Positions 4,556 to 10,112 of a stretch of 10,112 nucleotides of DNA are shown here, piece after piece. The stretch is from Pseudobdellovibrio sp. (GTDB taxonomy: Bacteria > Bdellovibrionota > Bdellovibrionia > Bdellovibrionales > Bdellovibrionaceae), in contig JANWIU010000154.1 in the NCBI GenBank assembly GCA_025449725.1, positions 1 to 10,112 of the forward strand, written 5' to 3'. Position 1 is the stretch's first letter, and every line of letters begins with the position of its first letter. The notes under the pieces were generated by a model. That model was not told where the DNA came from, did no database searches, and saw only the letters and a program-made list of their open reading frames with translations. The position numbers were made by a program, and so were the translations under genes.

Positions 4556-5199
4556 TAATCTTCCCAGCCATCTTTGTACATTTTAAATTGAGCGCCTTGG
4601 CAAGCAAACGAGCCGGCACTCGCAAAAGAAGCGGCATCAATCGACTTCCATTGAAACTGCATATCGCCAAAGTCATCGTTATACAGCCGGAACTTATGAG
4701 AGCCGGAAACTTTCGCGCCAGCAGATGCCGGTGGCGGGCAGTGGTATTCTGCGACCGTTGTCGAGCTTGCAATGGTTGTTTCTAACTTAAAGCACGGAAC
4801 GGTTCCAGAAGAAGAAACAATTCCAAAGTAAGAACAGGTTACATCGGCAAATTTTCGATTGTATAAAGTAAAATTACTTGACGAAAACGCCGCCGCACTT
4901 CCGCTATCTCGATACGTGCCGTAAATTTGATTTTTTTCTTTAACGTAACTCGTGCCTCCGATAATCGAAGCGTTCACCGGATTTGTAATGCTTTCCAAGG
5001 TTCCGACGTTGCTGACCTCATCAACAAGAAAAACATTTTCCAGAACTGTCATTGAGCCGATTTCGTCAATGAAATCAAGCCCCAGGTTGGTATTCCAATA
5101 AACTTCTTGCTTTTCTTTTTTTACAGTAACGGCAAGTGCCGGCTGAAAAGAAACCGCTCCAAAGATAAAAAAGAAGATCACACAAATTAAATTTTTCAC
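4555..5199 (-). CDS. Sec-exported protein with four cysteines, 214 aa
   Basis: The start is a GTG at 5199, directly after the previous stop (TAAGTG), with GAGGAGG as a very strong ribosome site. Residues 1-23 are a textbook signal peptide: MKN, a hydrophobic core (LICVIFFFIFGAVSF), then QPALA, with cleavage expected after ALA23. The mature part is beta-rich and contains four cysteines (122, 136, 154, 200), enough for two disulfides and consistent with oxidation outside the cytoplasm. It has no membrane anchor. An exported protein in a phage structural operon could be an envelope-modifying protein (host exclusion or conversion), or a virion spike or lysis factor acting in the periplasm. I recognise no family. 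Confidence 0.75.
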   Translation of the reverse strand: MKNLICVIFFFIFGAVSFQPALAVTVKKEKQEVYWNTNLGLDFIDEIGSMTVLENVFLVDEVSNVGTLESITNPVNASIIGGTSYVKEKNQIYGTYRDSGSAAAFSSSNFTLYNRKFADVTCSYFGIVSSSGTVPCFKLETTIASSTTVAEYHCPPPASAGAKVSGSHKFRLYNDDFGDMQFQWKSIDAASFASAGSFACQGAQFKMYKDGWED

Positions 5200-5901
5200 T
5201 TATTCCTCCTCTGTGAAATATACAAACACTTCGTCCAACTCCGTTGAATACGAATAGAATTTTATCTCACCTTTGTTGTCGGTTTCGTAAACGTCATCAT
5301 CTTGAATGGCATCAATATAAATGTCGTTATCTGGGTCAAGTCCTTCGCCACCGAAATAAATCGTAAAGCCGCTAGCATTTCTTAAGCGTAACTTTTTTCT
5401 GTCAGGATTCGCCGGAATTGTGTTCACACCTTCCACGAGCTGCAAAGATTGAATTTCAGGAGTGTTGTTAGGCTGATTATTATCCGTAATCGCAACGGCA
5501 CCGTTAACAGTCATTTGACCTGTGTTAAAATCACCGTCCGGTAAAAATGAAATTTGCAAAGTCTTTCCGGCGAAAGCTTCCGGAACTACAACACGACAAT
5601 CGCTAATTTGAATTGGGTGTGAATATTTAGTGTTATTCCAGAAGCGCATCGGTTTTTTTGATCTATTGAAATAGACTTCAACGTAACACTCGCGATCATT
5701 ACGGTCTAATTCGTTAGTGACAGAAATTCCTTTGAATGGCTCTGGGTGCCGGTAACTTGGTTTAGTCGGTGTTGAGACTACATCAAGCTCCACCGGCTCT
5801 TTGTGAGCTACTTCGATATTCCGCGAAGAATCATAAGCAACTTCAGCGTCGTTTTGATCGAAGTGATTCTCAACTACGGCAATGTTTTGACGTTTTGCCA
5901 T
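5200..5901 (-). CDS. Beta-rich virion protein candidate, 233 aa
   Basis: Soluble, acidic and beta-rich, without signal peptide or membrane segment. Residues 1-50 look disordered. Residues 60-135 hold alternating hydrophobic strands (ECYVEVYFNR, KTLQISFLPDG). Residues 163-230 (IPANPDRKKLRLRNASGFTI and onward) follow a pattern common in phage decoration or neck proteins: an R..LRLRN strand, a glycine-containing IYFGGEG turn, an acidic loop, a D.KGEI strand and a final V-rich strand before a Glu-rich end. This suggests a small beta-sandwich at the virion surface, possibly a vertex or spike component. AGGAAG precedes the ATG at 5901, and the gene begins 2 nt after the 75-aa gene's stop. The domain resemblance is recalled pattern, not a search result. 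Confidence 0.7.
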   Translation of the reverse strand: MAKRQNIAVVENHFDQNDAEVAYDSSRNIEVAHKEPVELDVVSTPTKPSYRHPEPFKGISVTNELDRNDRECYVEVYFNRSKKPMRFWNNTKYSHPIQISDCRVVVPEAFAGKTLQISFLPDGDFNTGQMTVNGAVAITDNNQPNNTPEIQSLQLVEGVNTIPANPDRKKLRLRNASGFTIYFGGEGLDPDNDIYIDAIQDDDVYETDNKGEIKFYSYSTELDEVFVYFTEEE

Positions 5902-5903
5902 TA

Positions 5904-6131
5904 TTACTTCCTAACCAAAAAAACTAATACGGCCACGGCTGCAAGGGCAGCGAATGGCAGCATTTGATCTGTAGAAAATGGCAAGCTTGTTCGCTCCACC
6001 GATTCAGAGACGAGCTGCGAAGGGAGGGGCTGCGCCTTTGGTGGATTGATTTCATTTACTGCGCGTTCGCTGATAGCTCCGAAAATGTCCTTTACTCCGC
6101 TAACTACGCCCAAATCTTCTTTAAGTCCCAT
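5904..6131 (-). CDS. Small tail-anchored membrane protein, 75 aa
   Basis: Residues 1-55 are polar, with a Pro/Gln/Ser-rich middle (NPPKAQPLPSQLVSESV). Residues 57-73 (MLPFAALAAVAVLVFLV) are one membrane segment, and the end is RK. Small C-anchored proteins are typical of the internal membrane of PRD1/PM2-like virions, so this is a reasonable membrane-protein candidate, though the sequence alone does not prove virion location. Its first residues (MGLKEDLG) resemble those of the 339-aa protein just upstream (MSLKDELF), perhaps a shared targeting or assembly feature. It begins 3 nt after that gene's stop, and a GAGG-type site precedes its ATG. Confidence 0.7.
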   Translation of the reverse strand: MGLKEDLGVVSGVKDIFGAISERAVNEINPPKAQPLPSQLVSESVERTSLPFSTDQMLPFAALAAVAVLVFLVRK

Positions 6132-6134
6132 GAT

Positions 6135-7154
6135 TCACCTCTTTAAAAGTTTAAGGGCTAACCCTGCAAGGCTAGCCGCCATTAAAATATTACTAACTGT
6201 ATGCGAGCTTTTCGGAACTATGACAGTCGGTTCCGGTGCGATTTCTTCAAGTGTTTTCTTTGGTAGAATTTCAGCGATGATTTGATCTTTAAGACCAGCA
6301 ACAACGCCGGCACCGGTCGTTAACGCCACCTCAGTGACAGCAGATCCGCCGGCTGCAAGCGCTGTTTCTAAAACGGTTGGCGCTGCAAGCTCTGCTGGAG
6401 GCCCTACAAATAGCGGAGCATCAACAACCGGAGCAACTGGCAGCAATGTTGTAGCACCGGCAAGAAAAGCAATTGCCGCCGCTTCTGTAGGGTGTTTAAG
6501 TGATTCAGCAAGGCCAACAACTGGCGCAACGGTTCCCAAAATTGGAACTTCGTCGATTGCATCATCAATAAATTTTGCAACACTTCCGAGAGTTAAGCCG
6601 CTATCGCCTTTTTGCGCTTGAATGTAAGCAATCCAAGCTTTGTAATTATCAAAACGAGCAGACGAAAGCGAATTAACAACTTTAGAATTTACAAAGGACT
6701 GTTTTTTTGCTTCGTAAATACTTTTATAATATGGATTATTATTATTTTCAAAATTATCAAACGGGTAAACGGTGTCAAAGTAAGGACGTGGGGCCTGGAA
6801 AGTTTCAGCGATTTGCTGATTTGACATTGAATCAATGAGAGTAGCCGACGGGAATAAATCCAATAGCATTTTACGGTATTTTTCACCGCTTCTGGAATCA
6901 GTCCAGTCAGTTTTAGGTGAGCCGTAATTTATTTCTTTGCGGCCATCTAAAAAAGTTGCGTTGTACGTGGCCTGAATCATGTAAGGGTTTTTTGTTGATT
7001 CAATTTTAATTACTTTGGTTTTTTCAAGTGCCGTTAATGCAGAAATATTTTTTGTAACGGTTGAGCCGTTAATAAGATTGATCTTGACCTGAGTTCCGAT
7101 AACATCAGCGTCGCGGATTTTTAGAATTTCAAAGAGTTCATCTTTTAACGACAA
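6135..7154 (-). CDS. Large virion membrane protein candidate, 339 aa
   Basis: Begins at TTG (7154), supported by AGAGG 7 nt upstream and the lack of an early ATG. Residues 1-195 are soluble, with an N-terminal strand-rich part, a central region rich in Tyr/Phe/Asn (PYFDTVYPFDNFENNNNPYY, 123-142) and helices. Residues 200-290 are Ala/Val/Gly/Pro-rich and hydrophobic in patches (ILGTVAPVVGL, AAAIAFLAGATTLLPVAPVV, TGAGVVAGL), like amphipathic or membrane-inserting segments of phage membrane or DNA-delivery proteins. Residues 321-337 (SNILMAASLAGLALKLL) form a final anchor, ending KR. It directly follows the capsid gene after a hairpin-containing gap. A role in the internal membrane or genome delivery is plausible; no family is recognised. 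Confidence 0.75.
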   Translation of the reverse strand: MSLKDELFEILKIRDADVIGTQVKINLINGSTVTKNISALTALEKTKVIKIESTKNPYMIQATYNATFLDGRKEINYGSPKTDWTDSRSGEKYRKMLLDLFPSATLIDSMSNQQIAETFQAPRPYFDTVYPFDNFENNNNPYYKSIYEAKKQSFVNSKVVNSLSSARFDNYKAWIAYIQAQKGDSGLTLGSVAKFIDDAIDEVPILGTVAPVVGLAESLKHPTEAAAIAFLAGATTLLPVAPVVDAPLFVGPPAELAAPTVLETALAAGGSAVTEVALTTGAGVVAGLKDQIIAEILPKKTLEEIAPEPTVIVPKSSHTVSNILMAASLAGLALKLLKR

Positions 7155-7173
7155 ATTTTACCTCTGAGAAGGT

Positions 7174-7203
7174 GAGCCGGCAGACAACAACGACCGCCGG
7201 CTC
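7174..7203 (-). promoter_or_regulatory. Hairpin between capsid and 339-aa genes
   Basis: GAGCCGGC at 7174-7181 and GCCGGCTC at 7196-7203 are perfect 8-bp arms around a 14-nt loop. The stem is GC-rich but no T-run follows it on the minus strand, so it is not a standard terminator. It probably protects the 3' end of the capsid mRNA or lowers downstream expression. Confidence 0.5.
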
Positions 7204-7220
7204 TAAGGTTAAACGTAAAA

Positions 7221-8312
7221 CTAGGCAGCTTTACGAATTGGAGCTAATTGGTTCCAAAGTACTTTTACATCGGCAATCGCCGTGTAAGTAACTGCGCCGG
7301 TTGTGAGTTTTAAATCACAATTTGTCGCTGCTTCTTCAGAAATATCAACTAAATCACGGAAGCCGTGACGGTTGAAAAAGATTCCAGAAAAACCATCATC
7401 TAAAGCAACGCTTGATGATTTATCGGCTTTGTAGCCAAATTGATTTTTCATTAAATCTTTTAAAACTAGGAAAGTTGATTTCACGTACAACTTTTTGTTA
7501 ATCCATAACTCAACGTCAGTGATTAAGTTGTCATTGAAAGCCTTTCCAGCGCCGGTGCCGGCTGCGCCTGCAACGCCATCGCGACCGCAAATGATTAACG
7601 AGCTTAAAAGGCCTTGTTGAGGCGCTTTTAATGTTTTTTCAGTTGCAGACTCGAAAGTCTCCGGAACTTCTTCCTGGCGGTATTGCCAATCACATTTAAG
7701 TGCTTCGGCTTCCGCGCCTTCGCGCTCATGCAAATCAACTCGCACGTAAAGCGTGTCCGCTCCAGTGGTGAAAGTGATTGGTGCCGTGTTTCCGTAAGCA
7801 CGAATATTTAAAAACGGTTGCTGTGCAATCTCGAAAACGGTACGTGACACGTTTGTCGTGCGCAAAGCAGTTTTAAAATATTCCGACTCATCTACTGCGT
7901 AAGGGTAACAGAAATACATCGTCATTTTTTCGCGCATATTAATGTATTGGCCGTCAGTTCCGAAAGGCAGCAAATTAACGTCAGTTAGCGGCGTGTCCGT
8001 AGCAGTTGCCGAAGCAGTTGCGCGGAATTCCGGAGCTAACTTGTTGATTAAGATATTTTCAAAACGCAACAACTCAGGAGAAACGTCTTTAAACGTGTCA
8101 CCACGAGCGGTAACTTTGAAAGCTTCGATTAACGTGTTCGCACCGGAGCCATACTTTGCAACCGGAGTACCGGAAGGAACGCCCACCGGAATAGAACCGT
8201 AAACGGTGATACTGACATACTCGCCGGCTACGATGTCTTTCGGAAACGCTTCCTTGACTGTGCCTTTGCCGGTGAGTCTTAGCGTGAATAACTCACGCAC
8301 ATTCGGCTTCAT
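7221..8312 (-). CDS. Major capsid protein, double-jelly-roll candidate, 363 aa
   Basis: The length is in the range of double-jelly-roll capsid proteins (PRD1 P3 is about 395 residues, PM2 P2 about 269). The sequence is beta-rich throughout, with alternating hydrophobic residues, few cysteines and no signal peptide. Two blocks could each be a jelly roll: about 1-190, including EYVSITVYGSIPVG and MTMYFCYPYAV, and about 190-363, including DTLYVRVDLHE, SSLIICGRDG and TDVELWINKKLYV. A Gly/Ala loop (GVAGAAGTGAGK, near 247-258) separates strands in the second block. It sits just after the packaging ATPase and behind its own promoter, as expected for the most abundant virion protein. AAGGTAGG precedes the ATG, which overlaps the 38-aa gene's stop. 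The fold is inferred from context, length and composition; I see no diagnostic motif. Confidence 0.7.
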   Translation of the reverse strand: MKPNVRELFTLRLTGKGTVKEAFPKDIVAGEYVSITVYGSIPVGVPSGTPVAKYGSGANTLIEAFKVTARGDTFKDVSPELLRFENILINKLAPEFRATASATATDTPLTDVNLLPFGTDGQYINMREKMTMYFCYPYAVDESEYFKTALRTTNVSRTVFEIAQQPFLNIRAYGNTAPITFTTGADTLYVRVDLHEREGAEAEALKCDWQYRQEEVPETFESATEKTLKAPQQGLLSSLIICGRDGVAGAAGTGAGKAFNDNLITDVELWINKKLYVKSTFLVLKDLMKNQFGYKADKSSSVALDDGFSGIFFNRHGFRDLVDISEEAATNCDLKLTTGAVTYTAIADVKVLWNQLAPIRKAA

Positions 8313-8428
8313 TAGATGCCTACCTTTGTAAGAACAGGGCCAGCAACGTCTTTAACGCCTGGGACGTTTTTACCTGCCCACACTAGAGCGATTCCGATTC
8401 CGATTCCGATCAGCATATTTTTGTTCAT
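8312..8428 (-). CDS. Glycine-zipper membrane peptide, 38 aa
   Basis: A very short gene with AAGGAAA just ahead of the ATG at 8428. Residues 5-18 (MLIGIGIGIALVWA) are a membrane helix with glycines at every second position, encoded by three tandem GATTCC units on the plus strand (8390-8407). The tail is polar (GKNVPGVKDVAGPVLTKVGI). The stop and the capsid start share a base (TAATG), so the two are translated together in similar amounts. Small abundant membrane peptides encoded beside the capsid gene are usual in membrane-containing phages, so a structural role in the internal bilayer is likely but unproven. Confidence 0.75.
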   Translation of the reverse strand: MNKNMLIGIGIGIALVWAGKNVPGVKDVAGPVLTKVGI

Positions 8429-8473
8429 GCTATTTTCCTTCTTTTTGTTTTGGGTTTGTTGTTGGCATTTTCA

Positions 8474-8502
8474 AATATACTTTAAATGTATGATAAACGC
8501 AA
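8474..8502 (-). promoter_or_regulatory. Capsid-gene promoter
   Basis: On the minus strand TTGCGT (complement of 8497-8502) and TATATT (complement of 8474-8479) are 17 bp apart, the ideal spacing. Transcription should start near 8467, giving a roughly 40-nt CA/A-rich, unstructured leader with AAGGAAA before the 38-aa gene. It would drive capsid and downstream genes independently of the packaging genes. Confidence 0.7.
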
Positions 8503-8509
8503 TATCATG

Positions 8510-8525
8510 TGTTCTACGTAGAACA
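8510..8525. promoter_or_regulatory. 16-bp palindrome upstream of the capsid promoter
   Basis: TGTTCTACGTAGAACA is a perfect 16-bp palindrome. Its centre lies about 50 bp upstream of the predicted start and its edge is 7 bp from the -35 box. That is the usual place for an activator, so it is a candidate late-gene activator site. No second copy was seen in the window. Confidence 0.65.
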
Positions 8526-8549
8526 ATCAAATCACTTTAGTTCAGAAAA

Positions 8550-9230
8550 TCACGCCGTTAACCTTGTATTAATTGACGTAATAACTTTTTCATGCTGGTG
8601 TAGAAATTGACATTTTCCGAGTGAAAGAATCTCCTCTTGATGCCCTGGCATTTGATTAAACGCATATTTATAATCGTTAGCTTCATTCAGCATTCCAATA
8701 AATAAATGCTCTGATTGCTTGATGACTAATTTATTAAGAGTGCTCGGCGTTTGCGTTGATTGAAACAGTGTAACCTCAGGGTGGCGACCACGGCGCAAAA
8801 GATTTTCCCACCATTCGGTAATTGTCATCGGCGTGCAAAACGCATCACATTCTTCGATATTAACGCAAAGATTTTTGTAAGCAAATGCAAGCTTCATAAC
8901 TTTGTCGAAAGTAACTTTTTTATTTTTGTCATTCAGATTAAACTTAAAAACCAAAACAAAACGGTCTTGATGTTTACGTTTATCAAGCGCAGCAGTTAAG
9001 GCGGGGATATTATCAACCGTTGGCAAATGTTTATACTCAGGTTCTCCCATCATATCTAAAATCAAAATTCTTTTGATTCGAGGGTCGGCAGAAATCAAAG
9101 CACGAACGAGCCAGGACTTACCGGATTTGCGCATCGCTAAAACGGTTACGCAAACCCCTGGGTAAAATGTCGCTGAAATATTCCTAATTTGCGGATTGAT
9201 TTGGCTTAGTGGTATTAGCATTGAGCGCAT
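8550..9230 (-). CDS. Packaging ATPase, FtsK/HerA type (PRD1 P9-like), 226 aa
   Basis: Predicted motor that pumps phage DNA into the procapsid using ATP. The Walker A motif is AMRKSGKS (residues 32-39) after a hydrophobic strand. The Walker B motif is LCVNIEE (121-127), with Glu126/Glu127 as the catalytic pair. A third conserved block, RRGRHPEVTLFQSTQTP (146-162), matches the GRH...Q motif of viral FtsK/HerA ATPases. The length of 226 is typical of tailless-phage packaging enzymes (PRD1 P9 is of similar size) and far shorter than a terminase large subunit. The start at 9230 overlaps the 236-aa gene by 47 nt. An ATG at 9221, better spaced from AGAG, is an alternative that removes three residues. 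This is the strongest functional call in the window. Confidence 0.9.
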   Translation of the reverse strand: MRSMLIPLSQINPQIRNISATFYPGVCVTVLAMRKSGKSWLVRALISADPRIKRILILDMMGEPEYKHLPTVDNIPALTAALDKRKHQDRFVLVFKFNLNDKNKKVTFDKVMKLAFAYKNLCVNIEECDAFCTPMTITEWWENLLRRGRHPEVTLFQSTQTPSTLNKLVIKQSEHLFIGMLNEANDYKYAFNQMPGHQEEILSLGKCQFLHQHEKVITSINTRLTA

Positions 9231-9894
9231 CTCTTTTCGCTGAAAGTTCTCTGTAAAGCATCAACTTATCCATGTGTACCTTGAGAATCATCGAACCACC
9301 GATCAACATAAACTTTTGGCGCTCAGTTAAACCGCCAAGATCAGGAAAGAAATAATTTATCATTTCGCCGATGATAGGCGCACAAGTATCAATTTCTTCT
9401 TTGGTATAATCTAGCTCTTTAAAGCCTGTTGTTTGAACGTAAACGCCACCTAAGCCCATCATGCCGAGCGCGACAATGTGCTCAAGGCTCGGCTGTTCTT
9501 GCTGTTGTAATTGATTTTCTTGGCCTGACTGTGACTCTGATTTTATTTCAGCGTCGATTTTCTCATTTTCTTTTTTTTCTTGAAGCACTTCGACCGTGTG
9601 CTCTTTTAAAACTTCATTTTTTACTTCTTCCCAGCTTACGTCTGAAACCGTTTCAACGGCTTCTATTGGTTCTGTGGTAATTTCAGCAGCCGGAGGCGCT
9701 TCCGGAATTACTTCCGGCGGCGGCGGCGGTGGCTCTGATTTTATTTGATTTTCTTTTAGGGTAGGGAGGGGCATTTTCTTTTTATTTTTTGATTTTAAAT
9801 TCATTTTTAAGTTATTGAAAGCACTAGGCTTTATTTTGTTTTGATTTTCTTTATTTTCTTTTTTACGTCCGGAGCGACCTTTTTTTCCTGCCAT
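9184..9894 (-). CDS. Low-complexity basic/acidic protein beside the ATPase, 236 aa
   Basis: Four zones can be seen. Residues 1-52 are Lys/Asn/Arg-rich (starting MAGKKGRSGRKK, a style common at the start of phage DNA-binding and small-terminase-like proteins). Residues 55-70 are Pro-rich with six prolines in a row. Residues 70-135 are acidic and Gln-rich, probably disordered or coiled. Residues 136-222 are a more ordered helical domain with hydrophobic helices (HIVALGMMGLGGVYV, APIIGEMINYFFPDLGG, FMLIGGSMILKVHM). AAGGA precedes the ATG. It overlaps the packaging ATPase, suggesting they work together, for example as a DNA-binding packaging or vertex partner. No family is recognised; the helical domain could also associate with membrane. 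Confidence 0.75.
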   Translation of the reverse strand: MAGKKGRSGRKKENKENQNKIKPSAFNNLKMNLKSKNKKKMPLPTLKENQIKSEPPPPPPEVIPEAPPAAEITTEPIEAVETVSDVSWEEVKNEVLKEHTVEVLQEKKENEKIDAEIKSESQSGQENQLQQQEQPSLEHIVALGMMGLGGVYVQTTGFKELDYTKEEIDTCAPIIGEMINYFFPDLGGLTERQKFMLIGGSMILKVHMDKLMLYRELSAKRDALNANTTKPNQSAN

Positions 9895-9899
9895 TTTCT

Positions 9900-10070
9900 T
9901 TATTCCTTCGATTTTAAAATGATTTTGTTATTTTCTTTTGTAGCTGCACAAGCCGGCGTTGCTATCCACCGGCCATTTTTATATTCGCCGCATTTTTCCG
10001 GCACGTTTCCGGATAGCAAAAGCAGTCCGAACAAAGTAGCCATGAAAATGCATTCAACTATTAACCTCAT
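9900..10070 (-). CDS. Small secreted or anchored protein, 56 aa
   Basis: The ATG at 10070 follows GGAG at 5-nt spacing. Residues 3-20 (LIVECIFMATLFGLLLLS) form a signal peptide or single membrane anchor. The following GNVPEKCGEYKNGRWIATPACAATK has two cysteines (27 and 41) that could form a disulfide, plus a polar Lys/Asn end. It ends 5 nt before the 236-aa gene, whose ribosome site lies in its last codons. The start may overlap an upstream gene's stop (ATGA). Its function is unknown: a small envelope protein, superinfection-exclusion peptide or minor membrane component are possible. Confidence 0.65.
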   Translation of the reverse strand: MRLIVECIFMATLFGLLLLSGNVPEKCGEYKNGRWIATPACAATKENNKIILKSKE

Positions 10071-10111
10071 GGAAGCTCCAATTCATTCTCCGGAAAGTTC
10101 CGACCGATAGT
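10067..10111 (-). CDS. Possible 3' end of an upstream gene (partial)
   Basis: The minus-strand frame beginning at 10111 stays open for 14 codons (TIGRNFPENELELP) and stops in a TGA that overlaps the ATG of the 56-aa gene (ATGA), a junction type used elsewhere in this operon. Another frame ends at a TGA at 10083-10085, so the true frame is not settled. Confidence 0.3.
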   Translation of the reverse strand, partial: TIGRNFPENELELP

Positions 10112-10112
10112 A

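Noticed and set aside
9841..10110. 89-aa rightward frame at the right end
   Set aside because: It is antisense to the 56-aa gene, which has a proper ribosome site, signal peptide and operon spacing.
1..10112. Inverted terminal repeats as in PRD1-type linear genomes
   Set aside because: Comparing the first and last bases shows no inverted or direct match, so the window ends are not shown to be genome ends.

Overview
This window reads as the structural, packaging and lysis half of a small tailless, membrane-containing double-stranded DNA phage of the double-jelly-roll type (the PRD1/PM2-like assemblage). It may be a prophage, a plasmid-like phage or a free virus. The key evidence is an FtsK/HerA-type packaging ATPase of 226 residues (Walker A, Walker B and a downstream Gln motif all visible), followed by a 363-residue beta-rich protein in the position and size of a double-jelly-roll capsid protein, and then a run of small proteins with membrane segments. 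No tail, terminase large subunit, portal, integrase or replication protein is present. The host is probably Gram-negative (GH108-type endolysin, strong Shine-Dalgarno sites, signal peptide of proteobacterial style), but I cannot name a genus. GC content is moderate, and the tetramer CCGG is strikingly frequent on both coding and non-coding DNA.

Layout, from right to left because most genes are on the minus strand: (1) 10111-8550, upstream late genes: a possible partial gene, a 56-aa secreted or anchored protein, a 236-aa low-complexity/helical protein and the packaging ATPase. (2) 8525-8428, a regulatory gap with a 16-bp perfect palindrome directly upstream of a good sigma70-type promoter. 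(3) 8428-4094, virion genes: a 38-aa glycine-zipper membrane peptide, the capsid protein, a 339-aa membrane protein, a 75-aa tail-anchored protein, a 233-aa beta-rich protein, a 214-aa Sec-exported protein and a 153-aa tail-anchored protein. (4) 4097-3066, lysis region: a membrane-anchored GH108 endolysin and three tiny membrane proteins. (5) 3065-2634, a 143-aa protein with an Ala/Lys/Pro tail, closed by a textbook terminator. Genes overlap by 1-11 nt or nearly abut, with TAATG and ATGA junctions, so translational coupling is likely.

The left part is a control region. A 54-aa / 82-aa pair (the latter ribbon-helix-helix-like) is transcribed leftward from a promoter whose -10 box is covered by the palindrome TTGTATATACAA. 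The same palindrome occurs at two more places in the window. A 114-aa gene runs rightward from a clear promoter, convergent with the 82-aa gene, and its terminator is embedded in the 82-aa gene's coding sequence. A 122-aa gene runs leftward from the same divergent region, which holds a 17-bp dyad. The leftmost 1.2 kb has no credible protein gene but is rich in inverted repeats, including a candidate multi-branched RNA at 232-352.

The most interesting signals are the repeated palindrome, the palindrome-plus-promoter ahead of the capsid gene, the structured non-coding left end, the CCGG enrichment, and a virion operon that encodes an exported, cysteine-bearing protein. None of the small proteins can be given a function from the sequence alone.
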